Source of the DNA: Deferribacteraceae bacterium UBA6799
GTDB taxonomy: Bacteria; Chrysiogenota; Deferribacteres; Deferribacterales; Geovibrionaceae
Length of the DNA stretch: 64,000 bases
Direction of reading: 5' to 3'
NCBI GenBank assembly: GCA_002452335.1
Contig: DKFJ01000007.1
Span: 293,833 to 357,832 of the forward strand
Part shown: positions 1 to 7,885 of the stretch, piece by piece
How positions within the stretch are numbered: position 1 is the stretch's first letter
Layout: each line of letters begins with the position of its first letter
Translations under genes and position numbers: made by a program
Notes under the pieces: model-generated
What the model saw: only the letters and a program-made list of their open reading frames with translations
The model's database searches: none
Told to the model about the DNA's origin: nothing

Positions 1-1609
1 AGTCCGCATGCAGGGGAATATTGATGGAGAGCACAGCGCCAGCCGGCAGAGACGCCGCCGTGAGGCTGCCGTTCAGGTGTTCCTCAACGATCACTTTTGA
101 CATATAGAGCCCTATTCCGGAGCCTGTCTCCTTGGTGGAGAAATACGGCTCGAATATCTTGTTCACCACATCGCTTCTGATGCCGACACCGTTGTCGGTG
201 ATCTGTATGCTGAGCACATGGTTGTCTGTGGTCAGGTGGAGTTTTATCACGCCCGACGGGTTGCCGGACTCCGCTATAGCGTCCACCGAGTTGTTCAGCA
301 GATTGATTATCACCTGTTTGAACTCAGCGGGAACGCCGCTGATAAAAATATGTCTGGCGCTGTCCAGCAGTCCGTAAACCCCGTAATCTTTAGAGGAAAG
401 ATGCTGTCCGGCAGTGTTGTAGTCCAGCTGGAAGGATATCCCGTATTTCTTGAACTGCGCTGTCTGGAGAGAGTATACTTCCTGAAGCACCTTGGACACG
501 TCAAATTTTTCCGCTCCGTGCCCGCTCTGAAAAAAGCTGCGCAGGTCATCCATGGTGTTTGATATGGTTCTGATGAGATCCATAGAATCTCTGGTTAGTT
601 CCTTGATATAGTTTTCGTCCAGATCTCCCGCCTGATAGGCGTCTTCCAGATCCTCGATATTGATCCCCAGAGCGCTCAGCGGCTGCCGCCACTGGTGGGC
701 TATGGCGCTGATCATCTGCCCCATGGCGAGGAAGCGGGACTGTTCGAAGATGATCTGCTCGTTCTTCTTCCTCTTATCGGTCTCTTCCACAACAGCTTTC
801 GCCAGTTCCAGGTTCAGCAGCTCCAGCTCTTTCTGTTTGTCCTTCAGCTTCTTCTCCACCTCTATCTGCTCTGTGATATCGTGAAAGATGTGTACCATGC
901 TTCCGGTGGGAAGTTTATAGAGATAGGTATTGAACCAGCCGTGTATAACGTCATCCTCATAATACAGGCAGTCCATCCGCATGGGGGCGGAAGTCTCCTC
1001 AACAGTATTTAGAGCGGCTGTGAAGCCGTATGTGTCCGCATTGACATATATCGATGCCATAGGGCGCCCTATTATCTCTTCTCTTGATCTTTTCAGAAGG
1101 AGACAGGCGGCATTGTTAACCTCGGTGATGATGTATGTACTGCCGAACTCCACAAGATCGTAAACGGCAACACCGCTGGTCATGTTGTTGAACAGTTCTT
1201 TATATTTCAGCTCGCTCTGTTTCACGGACATGTCGTTTCTGTGTTTGTGCAGAGCCAGCTCGATAGTGGTCTGGAGAGTGGATTCGTCATAAGGAGAATA
1301 GATATAGCCATAGTGGTTGGTCTTCATGGTCTGATAGAGGGTGCGGCTGTTGATCGCCTCTGTGAAATATATCACCGGAACACTGTATTCCGCCTGAATG
1401 AGCGACGCTTTCGCTATGATGTTTTTATCAGCGTATACCGACATGTCAACGATGATGGTATCCGGCATGAACTGCTCCACGCCGCCTCTGATATCGTCAT
1501 CCCGGAAGCTGAACTTTCTGACGGAATATGTCAGACCTTTCAGTGTGTTTTCCAGACTGCCGGTAGCTCCCGGCTTGGATTCTATGATCATGATGTTTCT
1601 TTTTTTCAT
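1..1609 (-). CDS. Hybrid receiver-PAS-sensor histidine kinase (3' end cut by window edge)
   Basis: The frame opens with ATG at 1609 and is still open at base 1, so a few C-terminal residues are missing. Domains in order: a receiver-like domain (residues 1-120, candidate phospho-Asp 55), a PAS domain (about 135-250), a coiled coil, then a kinase core. The H-box holds HQWRQPL with His near 305. The N-box (NLLNNSVDAI), G1 (DNGVGI), F (EPYFSTK) and G2 (GSGIGLYMSK) boxes are all visible. There is no membrane segment, so it is probably a cytoplasmic sensor. The receiver looks degenerate: the usual Lys is Ser near 105 and only one N-terminal acidic residue is present. It follows the STAS gene by 3 bp, so the two are probably co-transcribed. 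The likely partner is the divergent receiver-phosphatase at 2026. Family is secure; the signal sensed is unknown. Confidence 0.88.
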   Translation of the reverse strand, partial: MKKRNIMIIESKPGATGSLENTLKGLTYSVRKFSFRDDDIRGGVEQFMPDTIIVDMSVYADKNIIAKASLIQAEYSVPVIYFTEAINSRTLYQTMKTNHYGYIYSPYDESTLQTTIELALHKHRNDMSVKQSELKYKELFNNMTSGVAVYDLVEFGSTYIITEVNNAACLLLKRSREEIIGRPMASIYVNADTYGFTAALNTVEETSAPMRMDCLYYEDDVIHGWFNTYLYKLPTGSMVHIFHDITEQIEVEKKLKDKQKELELLNLELAKAVVEETDKRKKNEQIIFEQSRFLAMGQMISAIAHQWRQPLSALGINIEDLEDAYQAGDLDENYIKELTRDSMDLIRTISNTMDDLRSFFQSGHGAEKFDVSKVLQEVYSLQTAQFKKYGISFQLDYNTAGQHLSSKDYGVYGLLDSARHIFISGVPAEFKQVIINLLNNSVDAIAESGNPSGVIKLHLTTDNHVLSIQITDNGVGIRSDVVNKIFEPYFSTKETGSGIGLYMSKVIVEEHLNGSLTAASLPAGAVLSINIPLHAD

Positions 1610-1612
1610 TTA

Positions 1613-1912
1613 TCAGCCTATTTCTTTTTTAACATTGAACATCGCCGTCAGATTCAGATCCTCAAGCAGATCATAGAGTCTTTCAGAATGAACCACGATA
1701 GTCAGTTTGATCCCGTCAGCATGTATTATTTTGGTAAAATATCCTATGAGAGAAGAAGTGATAATCATTGAATCAGCAATATCAACAATAAGATATTTTT
1801 CTCCCGTGTCTATGAACTCCTGAATACTCTTCCGGATTTCGCTATAGTTATCAAGAGATTTCACATCGCCAGTGATTTTTATCCTGTTTTTATCAGCCAA
1901 CTCGATCTTCAT
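1613..1912 (-). CDS. STAS-domain protein (anti-sigma factor antagonist / HsbA-like)
   Basis: A 99-residue single-domain STAS protein, the SpoIIAA/RsbV/HsbA type that switches between phosphorylated and free forms to bind or release a kinase partner. The core reads as strand-turn-helix with ITSSLIGYF at the usual phospho-Ser position. I start it at ATG 1912, with GGGTG seven bases upstream; a GTG at 1921 in the same frame is possible but lacks a ribosome site. It overlaps nothing, is followed 3 bp later by the histidine kinase, and diverges from a PP2C-kinase fusion. That gene order suggests the fusion phosphorylates and dephosphorylates this protein. The final output (sigma factor, diguanylate cyclase or other) cannot be read here. 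Confidence 0.8.
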   Translation of the reverse strand: MKIELADKNRIKITGDVKSLDNYSEIRKSIQEFIDTGEKYLIVDIADSMIITSSLIGYFTKIIHADGIKLTIVVHSERLYDLLEDLNLTAMFNVKKEIG

Positions 1913-2025
1913 TCTGAGCACCCGGTAAAAAATGACTAATTTAATTTTGATTTTTTATCTAGCTTATTATAGACTAAAGCAGATTAAATTTCATCAACGT
2001 TTTAAATAAATACTACGGATATTCA

Positions 2026-3714
2026 ATGACAGAATCATCAATGATCAAAGATCTTATGAAAGAGCTGACTGTTCTGGTTGTGGACGATGAGGCTCTGGCT
2101 CTGGAATATCTGGGGGCTAAACTCTCCAGAAGTTTCAAGCATGTCATAAAGGCGTCTGACGGAACAGAGGGACTGGACGCATTCCGCTACAGCTATCCGG
2201 ACCTGATCATCACAGATAACCGCATGGGAAATATGGACGGTATCGAGATGATAAAAGAGATCAGGAAAGAGAACAAGGACGTTCCCATCATACTGGTCAC
2301 AGCGTACACAGAAAAAGACGCTTTGGTAGAGGCTATCAACAACGGCGTGAACCAGTTTCTCTCGAAACCCATAGATGCCAGACAGATGAACGCCGCCATC
2401 GAAAAATCATTGCAGTCAATAATGAACTCACGCCTGTATGAAAAGAATATTAAACAGGAACTGGAACTGCTGAAATATCAGGAAAAGTATCACTCTCAGC
2501 AAGAACTGAACGCCTTCAAAAAAGAGCTCAGCCTTATTCAGAATGATATTTTTCTTCAGAAGTTCAATGTCACCAACACATTCGGCAGCAGTTACGACGT
2601 TTTTCTCAATATCTTCTATAAACCGCTGGACGTGCTCAGCGGCGATATATACTCCATCAGAAAGCTGACTGACGGCTCTCTGCTGATATTTCTGGCGGAC
2701 TCCATGGGCAAGGGACTCTCCGCATCCGTAACATCCATCCTGACCTCCGCCCACATGAACCACATCATCGACACAGAAAAAGAGATGGTGGCCGGACCGC
2801 TGGAAAACACCATAAGGATATTCAACAACTACATCAAAGGCACTCTGCTGGATGACGAAATACTCTCCATCATCTTCATGAAGATCAACTTCGATCTGGA
2901 GGTTATGGAATATGCCAGCTTCAGTTCGCCGCCCATCTTTCTGAAAGACGCGGACGGCTCTTCCCGGGCTGTAAAATGCAACAATCCGCCCCTTACAAAA
3001 TACATGTCCGTCATCCGCACCGACTCTGTGGATATCAGAAACGTAAAAGGCATAATGGCGATCACCGACGGTCTTTACGAATGTAAAAACGATGAAGGAC
3101 AGACCATGGTTACCCGTGTGGCGGAAGGTTTCGGCGAATGCGCCATGAAGACTGACTTTCATAAATATGTGGCACGTTTCATGCAGACCCCGGAGGACGA
3201 TATCTCTTGCATCCACATAACAAAAGTGGACGAGTGTCTGCTCTCCGGCAAGAAGTTCAGCATAGAATCCAATCTGGCTAATGTCGGCAAAGCGATAGAA
3301 TGGGCAGAGGAATGTTTCAACTGCCTCACGGAAGATTTCGAAACGGTAAGCATGCTTACTCTGGCCTATACAGAGATGATAATGAACGCCTTCGAGCACT
3401 CCGTGCTGGAACTGGACAACAGGAAAAAATACATGATGATCAATCAGGGATCCTATGATGATTACATCGCCGCCGCATCAAGCGGAAAGATCATCACCAC
3501 CACCATTGGTCTTCAGCCGTTATGGGACAAAAAGGCGATCTATATAAAGATCACGGATGAAGGCAAAGGATTCAACCCGCATATACTCAAAACATGGATG
3601 TATGACAGGGAAAAGAGCGATGGAAAAGGTATCAAAATCTCCAGAAGGATCACCGACGAGATATATTACTCCCGAAACGGAACAGAATCCGTTATCATCA
3701 GAGTTCTGGACTAA
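2026..3714 (+). CDS. Response regulator with PP2C (SpoIIE) phosphatase and RsbW-like kinase domains (HsbR-like)
   Basis: A 562-residue three-domain switch protein. The N-terminal receiver (about 13-125) has the acidic pair D20-D21, phospho-acceptor D64, T92 and K114. A coiled-coil linker (about 130-180) leads to a SpoIIE/PP2C phosphatase domain (about 195-390) with the SGDIYS and ADSMGKGLSA metal-site motifs. The C-terminus is an RsbW/SpoIIAB-type HATPase (about 420-562) with EMIMNAFEHS as N-box and DEGKGF as G1. The same order is known in Pseudomonas HsbR, which phosphorylates and dephosphorylates the STAS protein HsbA; here a STAS gene lies just across the divergent promoter. The receiver is probably driven by the neighbouring histidine kinase (inference). 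The Shine-Dalgarno is weak. Confidence 0.9.
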   Translation: MTESSMIKDLMKELTVLVVDDEALALEYLGAKLSRSFKHVIKASDGTEGLDAFRYSYPDLIITDNRMGNMDGIEMIKEIRKENKDVPIILVTAYTEKDALVEAINNGVNQFLSKPIDARQMNAAIEKSLQSIMNSRLYEKNIKQELELLKYQEKYHSQQELNAFKKELSLIQNDIFLQKFNVTNTFGSSYDVFLNIFYKPLDVLSGDIYSIRKLTDGSLLIFLADSMGKGLSASVTSILTSAHMNHIIDTEKEMVAGPLENTIRIFNNYIKGTLLDDEILSIIFMKINFDLEVMEYASFSSPPIFLKDADGSSRAVKCNNPPLTKYMSVIRTDSVDIRNVKGIMAITDGLYECKNDEGQTMVTRVAEGFGECAMKTDFHKYVARFMQTPEDDISCIHITKVDECLLSGKKFSIESNLANVGKAIEWAEECFNCLTEDFETVSMLTLAYTEMIMNAFEHSVLELDNRKKYMMINQGSYDDYIAAASSGKIITTTIGLQPLWDKKAIYIKITDEGKGFNPHILKTWMYDREKSDGKGIKISRRITDEIYYSRNGTESVIIRVLD

Positions 3715-3745
3715 AAAAAAGGCGGACAGTTGTCCGCCTTCTCTT
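3713..3745. terminator. Bidirectional intrinsic terminator
   Basis: An 8-bp perfect stem, GGCGGACA with TGTCCGCC, lies at 3721-3738 with a 2-base centre. It is flanked by A8 on the left and a T-rich run on the right, so it can stop transcripts from both convergent genes. Confidence 0.85.
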
Positions 3746-3750
3746 TATCA

Positions 3751-4647
3751 TCAGGGTCTTACCCCTGCGTCTATTACAATGTAAACATCCATGGGGGTCA
3801 TGGCGGCTGTTCCCGCAACCTCTTTCAGAGTATCTCCGGCGGCGGCCTTTATTCCGTTTTTGCTGAGTCTTTCCAAGGCTTCATCGGTGCTTATGCCGAT
3901 CATCTCAGCGGCGTCAGATACGGATTTATTACCCATACCGGATCCCATCAGGGACTCGTACTTTGTCATATCGATCTTGTCTCCGGTTTTAACTCCGGAC
4001 TCCACGCCCTCTTCCTCTACCACTATGTCCATCTTTTTGTTCATTTTGGCAGGTTTGATGATGGCATACAGATCTGACGGCTTCATTCCGTTATTTCCGG
4101 CTATAACCTTCAGACTGCTCTCAGTATCGTATTTTATCCCCTTCTCATCCAGCAGTGCATAGGCTGCCTTCTCGTCTATGCGCACTTTATACATCAAGTC
4201 GGGCAGAGTGCTCAGTTCCGCATGGGGATACGGGGGGATACCCACTGTGTACTCATAGTCGTCCTTATAGTCGGACAGATAATCGTTGATAGTGGAAAAC
4301 GGAGCGATATACGCCAGTGTTCCGAAGAACACGAGGCAGGACAGAGCCAGCGCGGCGGCAGTCTCCGCTGTGAAGACAACCAGCTTTCCCTGTTTGTTCT
4401 TCATATAGAGCATGATGGACTTCCAGTTAAGCCAGATGTGCAGTACCATCATAATGAGAAACAGCATGGACACACTGATGTGTGTCTGTCCCAGATTGTC
4501 CTTGTTCAGACCCAGAATGTGCCAGTCAGCCCAGTAGGCTATCCTTCCGGGCGGAATGATATAAAGCAGAATTCCTGTAAAAGCGAGATAGATAAAAGCG
4601 AAAAGCGAAGTCATGGAAGTAAATTTTCTCAAAAAATTTTTAAACAT
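3751..4647 (-). CDS. DUF4405-type membrane protein with two C-terminal repeat domains
   Basis: A 298-residue protein starting at ATG 4647 with GAGGTG just upstream; an in-frame GTG at 4656 lacks spacing for that site. Three membrane helices form the N-terminal half (about 12-35, 55-75, 88-112), with histidines in WADWH, GQTH and LHIW that resemble heme-type ligands of DUF4405 proteins. The rest is probably extracytoplasmic. It holds two related units of about 45 residues, around GIKYDTESSLKVIAG and GIKAAAGDTLKEVAG, each ending in MxPxDxYxxI. DUF4405 proteins are thought to be cytochrome-b561-like, so a redox or anchoring role is possible. No neighbouring gene points to a partner. Function is unknown. 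Confidence 0.7.
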   Translation of the reverse strand: MFKNFLRKFTSMTSLFAFIYLAFTGILLYIIPPGRIAYWADWHILGLNKDNLGQTHISVSMLFLIMMVLHIWLNWKSIMLYMKNKQGKLVVFTAETAAALALSCLVFFGTLAYIAPFSTINDYLSDYKDDYEYTVGIPPYPHAELSTLPDLMYKVRIDEKAAYALLDEKGIKYDTESSLKVIAGNNGMKPSDLYAIIKPAKMNKKMDIVVEEEGVESGVKTGDKIDMTKYESLMGSGMGNKSVSDAAEMIGISTDEALERLSKNGIKAAAGDTLKEVAGTAAMTPMDVYIVIDAGVRP

Positions 4648-4796
4648 CTCAAACACCTCATTTGGTTCAGCAGTGAAAATATAACTGCAACCCCGATGCC
4701 ATTGCCAAAACCCGTTAAGTTATTATATCATAAAGAAATACAAATTCCAGCCACTGTGATATTTTTACACACATGCGCAAAAATTGCACAAATTTC

Positions 4797-4824
4797 TTGC
4801 GGCGTTCTAAAACTTATGTATTAT
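4797..4824 (+). promoter_or_regulatory. Candidate promoter giving a leaderless mRNA
   Basis: TTGCGG at 4797-4802 and TATTAT at 4819-4824 are separated by 16 bp. Transcription would start within a base or two of the ATG at 4832, which has no Shine-Dalgarno. The -35 box is a poor match. Confidence 0.35.
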
Positions 4825-4831
4825 TTCCTCC

Positions 4832-5473
4832 ATGAAGAAATATCTGCTTTTTGATCTGGACGGCACTCTGACAGACCCGTCATCAGGCATAACAAACTGC
4901 ATAGCCTATGCGCTGGACAGGCTTAACATACCCTGCCCTCCGGCGGAATCTCTGAAAAAATACATAGGTCCTCCTCTCTATCAGAGCTTTATGGAACTGC
5001 TCGGCACAGACGACAGATCCGCTGGGGAAAACGCCGTTAAAATATACCGAGAGCGCTTCTCCACAATAGGGCTTTTCGAGAACTATCCTTATGAGAATAT
5101 CCCCGCTGCGCTCAGCGGGCTGAAGGACGGCGGATATAAAATGTTCGTCTGCACATCCAAGCCGCAGATCTTCGCTGAGAAGATAATCGATCACTTCGGC
5201 ATGGGACCTTTTTTCGAAAAAGTTTTCGGAAGCAGTCTGGACGGCACGCATGTGGAAAAAGACAGCCTGATCGCCCATCTGCTGTCATCTGAAAAGCTGG
5301 CAGCCGCTGACTGCGCCATGATAGGCGACAGGATATACGATATAGACGGCGCCGTGAAAAACGGTGTCGCTCCATATGGGGTCAGCTACGGTTTCGGAGA
5401 GTGCGCAGAATTTGCCCAGGCAGAAAAAATCTTCGACTGTCCTTTAGAAATAAGTGATTATTTTTTGAGATAG
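4832..5473 (+). CDS. HAD-family hydrolase, phosphoglycolate phosphatase-like
   Basis: A 213-residue HAD subfamily IA phosphatase. The nucleophile motif DLDGT has D8 and D10, a helical cap domain follows (about 15-80), motif II is in VCTSK near residue 107, and motif IV GDRIYDIDGA lies near 170. Relatives remove phosphate from 2-phosphoglycolate or other small phosphate esters; the exact substrate cannot be read. The length is normal for Gph-type enzymes. There is no ribosome-binding site before the ATG, and a -10-like TATTAT ends eight bases upstream, so translation may be leaderless. The gene stands alone and converges on the orphan gene at 5586. Confidence 0.85.
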   Translation: MKKYLLFDLDGTLTDPSSGITNCIAYALDRLNIPCPPAESLKKYIGPPLYQSFMELLGTDDRSAGENAVKIYRERFSTIGLFENYPYENIPAALSGLKDGGYKMFVCTSKPQIFAEKIIDHFGMGPFFEKVFGSSLDGTHVEKDSLIAHLLSSEKLAAADCAMIGDRIYDIDGAVKNGVAPYGVSYGFGECAEFAQAEKIFDCPLEISDYFLR

Positions 5474-5480
5474 GCATCCT

Positions 5481-5570
5481 CGCACACCAGACAGAAAGAA
5501 ACTGGTGCGTGACGCCCGCCGGCAATATCAACAGAATACAGCCCCGCGCGGATATGCCGGGCGGAGCTGC
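5481..5570. repeat. GC-rich intergenic inverted repeats
   Basis: Two imperfect hairpins fill the gap between convergent genes: CACCAG/CTGGTG around an 11-base loop at about 5486-5512, and TGCCGG paired with CCGGCA further on (about 5518-5566). They may act as a terminator or be a degraded repeat. No coding potential was seen. Confidence 0.35.
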
Positions 5571-5585
5571 AATACTTTTAAACTA

Positions 5586-5906
5586 TTAAACGGCTCTCGG
5601 GGAAGACAGTTTTTCGTTGATAAAACCAGCCAGATCGGCGGCTATCATGTTTATATTGCCGACATAGGTCAGCGAATCCTCTCCTGAGAGATAGAGAATC
5701 TCTTCTCTGGAGAGTCTTGTTTTCTCAAACTGGTTAACGAAAGCCAGCTCTCTGTCTGTCCATCTTTCAAATGTTCCGAGGCTTAAAAGAGCGAAGTGCT
5801 CTTTGTCCAGAATAAATCTGGCGAGAACCACCATCTTCTCTTTCTGAAGCCCTCTGTCATAGACTTTGAAAATATCCCCGACACAATACATAGCATCTGT
5901 CTGCAT
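5586..5906 (-). CDS. Uncharacterised 106-residue protein
   Basis: I do not recognise this family. The ATG at 5906 has GAGGTAAGA as a good ribosome site, and codon use is like the neighbours, so it is probably real. The product is soluble, with no signal peptide or membrane helix. The N-terminal half looks beta-rich (VGDIFKVYDRG, then KMVVLARFILD) and the C-terminal half helical (TYVGNINMIAADLAGFINEKL). It reads like a small single-domain ligand or protein-binding module. It stands alone between a convergent HAD gene and a chemoreceptor. A GC-rich hairpin at 5918-5933 lies just 5' of the ribosome site and may affect translation. Confidence 0.6.
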   Translation of the reverse strand: MQTDAMYCVGDIFKVYDRGLQKEKMVVLARFILDKEHFALLSLGTFERWTDRELAFVNQFEKTRLSREEILYLSGEDSLTYVGNINMIAADLAGFINEKLSSPRAV

Positions 5907-5917
5907 TCTTACCTCAT

Positions 5918-5933
5918 GGCGGTCGCACCCGCC
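5918..5933 (-). promoter_or_regulatory. Hairpin directly upstream of a ribosome-binding site
   Basis: GGCGG and CCGCC pair around a 6-base loop. On the minus strand the stem ends about three bases before the GAGG of the 106-residue gene, close enough to modulate ribosome access. Confidence 0.35.
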
Positions 5934-6359
5934 GTTCTTCTTTTTTATACCATTACATTTTGAATTATAAAGACTGTATCTATTTCTGCAAGCGAAAGTT
6001 TTTTTTAAATAAATAACCTCTTTATGAAATCAGCCCTGACTTTCACAATTACTGCACACTACTAAAAAACAGCATAATCAGCAGCATCTTCCGCAGACAT
6101 ATGAAAGAAAAGATGTTTTATTCACACACACAGGTTCATAAAAAAAAATTTGCGGCTAGTGTTTTTTAACAGTGACCGAACACATGAACAATGTAATTTT
6201 TTCAGATAATCAGCATGTTTATTTTTTGACTGCCTCAGGTTATTTTTTGACCACACCGTTATTTCAGGTTGATTTATATTCCTATATTCATTTATATGTA
6301 TCCCCCGGGCGGAGCTGTTGTGCACATATTCACATTCACCCATTTATAACAATGACTTA
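5934..6359. other. AT-rich intergenic region without a supported gene
   Basis: About 430 bp of AT-rich sequence with long A and T runs (for example around 6000 and 6140). Short frames here overlap randomly and lack ribosome sites. It must hold the promoter of the minus-strand orphan gene. The only clear signal is the sigma-54 promoter at its right edge. An RNA gene cannot be excluded but none is recognisable. Confidence 0.5.
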
Positions 6360-6375
6360 TGGCATATTAATTGCA
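6360..6375 (+). promoter_or_regulatory. Sigma-54 promoter of the soluble chemoreceptor gene
   Basis: TGGCAT-N5-TTGCA has GG and GC exactly 12 bases apart, as sigma-54 (RpoN) requires. The predicted start near 6386 gives a leader of about 16 bases containing the GGAGG site before ATG 6402. Confidence 0.75.
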
Positions 6376-6401
6376 TTACTTTCATCACACGGAGGTTCTA
6401 T

Positions 6402-7814
6402 ATGTGGGGACAAAACAACAAAAACTTCGATATGATGCTGAAAAGACTGGAAGAGATGAGCGATGGAAGCATGAACCTGAACTGCTCTTTTCAGCCGCAG
6501 AAAGACAGCCTGTGCTGCAAAACAGGCGGACTGATCTCAAAAGTCTTTTCTAAAATACACTCTATTGTACATAAAATATCCACCGCGTCGGTCAGGCTTT
6601 CCAAAACCGCTCCGGAGCTTCAGAAAGCGGCGACTGAGCTGAAATCAGCGTCCACTTCTCAGGCGGAACAGGCTGTTCAGATAGCCGCCGCCGGCAGACA
6701 GCTCTCCGCAACGGTTGAGAGCGTCACAGAGAGCACCCTGGAGGCGAGCAGATACTCTTCCGAGATAATATCATCCGCCGGAAACGCAATGGAAAAGAGC
6801 CGGAACACTGCCGATTCCATGACCAATGTAAAATCAATGGTGAACGATCTTCAGACACAGATGAAAATCATGGAGGAATACTCCAGCTCCATCGGCACTA
6901 TCATGGAGATGATAAAAAAGATAGCCGACCAGACCAACCTTCTGTCGCTGAACGCCTCCATAGAGGCGGCCAGAGCCGGTGAGATGGGCAGAGGATTCGC
7001 CGTTGTCGCCACAGAGGTGCGCAAGCTGGCGGAACAGTCCATGGAAGCAACGGACGGAGTAGAAAAAATTCTGAACAACATCAGAAGCAGCATAAAGACA
7101 TCCGGAAGATCTGTGGACAACGTGCTGACATCCGTTGATTCCACCGTAACGGTAAGCGCTGAGGCGGCAGATATACTTGATAAGCTGACAAACGATATAA
7201 AACATCTGGACGGAAGACTCTCCATAATAGCCCAGGCCGGGCAGGAACAGTCGGACACAGTTAACAGCGTGGCTGATTCCATAGAAAGCATAGCGGCGCA
7301 GGCGGAACAGCAGTCGTCTCTTTCTGAAAAACTGGAGACAATAGTCGCCGATATAAACGACGGATGCGACGAACTGCTGGTATCCATAGGAGAGTTCAGG
7401 CTTCAGTCACATGAAAAATCGGCTTCCATAATGGAAACAGCGGCGCTCTCAGCGGATATGATCTCCATGGACGGTTCACGAATGGAGACCTATCTGAACA
7501 ATTTTATCCGATCAAACAGCTTCATCGAGCTGGCATATGTCACAGACGCCAGAGGCAGGCAGGTCTCCGCTAACATATGGAACAGAAGCGTCAGAGGCGA
7601 AAACGACAGAAGCTCCATAGGCTCTGACTGGAGCACCAGAGAGTGGTTCAAAAACCCGGCGAAAACAGGCAAAACATACATCAGCGACATATACAGGTCG
7701 GTAGCGTCCGGCGGATTCTGTTTCTCCGTTGCCGTGCCTGTCAAGACACCGGACGGCAGCCTGAAAGGAATTTTCGCTGTGGATATCAATTTTGCGGATA
7801 TGTTAACCATTTAA
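6402..7814 (+). CDS. Soluble methyl-accepting chemotaxis protein with C-terminal PDC/Cache-like sensor
   Basis: A 470-residue chemoreceptor without membrane segments. ATG 6402 is chosen because GGAGG lies seven bases before it; an upstream in-frame ATG at 6318 precedes the likely transcription start. The coiled-coil signalling domain spans about 45-340, with the tip motif DQTNLLSLNASIEAARAGE near residue 180, which should bind CheA and CheW. The last 120 residues form a sensor-like domain with FIELAYVTDARG, WFKNPAKTG and YISDIYRS, typical of PDC/Cache folds. That fold is usually periplasmic and N-terminal; here it is cytoplasmic and C-terminal. The sigma-54 promoter ties expression to RpoN, a common flagellar control. 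Confidence 0.9.
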   Translation: MWGQNNKNFDMMLKRLEEMSDGSMNLNCSFQPQKDSLCCKTGGLISKVFSKIHSIVHKISTASVRLSKTAPELQKAATELKSASTSQAEQAVQIAAAGRQLSATVESVTESTLEASRYSSEIISSAGNAMEKSRNTADSMTNVKSMVNDLQTQMKIMEEYSSSIGTIMEMIKKIADQTNLLSLNASIEAARAGEMGRGFAVVATEVRKLAEQSMEATDGVEKILNNIRSSIKTSGRSVDNVLTSVDSTVTVSAEAADILDKLTNDIKHLDGRLSIIAQAGQEQSDTVNSVADSIESIAAQAEQQSSLSEKLETIVADINDGCDELLVSIGEFRLQSHEKSASIMETAALSADMISMDGSRMETYLNNFIRSNSFIELAYVTDARGRQVSANIWNRSVRGENDRSSIGSDWSTREWFKNPAKTGKTYISDIYRSVASGGFCFSVAVPVKTPDGSLKGIFAVDINFADMLTI

Positions 7815-7885
7815 TCATATATTAATCCATAAACCAACAGTTCACTTTTCATAAATATTCTGATATATTCTGAAAAGGAGCATTT

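Noticed and set aside
1922..2025. Promoters between the STAS and receiver-phosphatase genes
   Set aside because: A TATAAT is present on the minus strand (1971-1966), but no -35 box lies at acceptable spacing, so no promoter was called.
2428..3399. 323-residue open frame on the minus strand
   Set aside because: It lies wholly inside the receiver-phosphatase-kinase gene, has no ribosome site and no recognisable family. It is a codon-usage shadow.
4222..4854. 210-residue plus-strand frame
   Set aside because: Antisense to the DUF4405 gene and running into the HAD gene start; no ribosome site.
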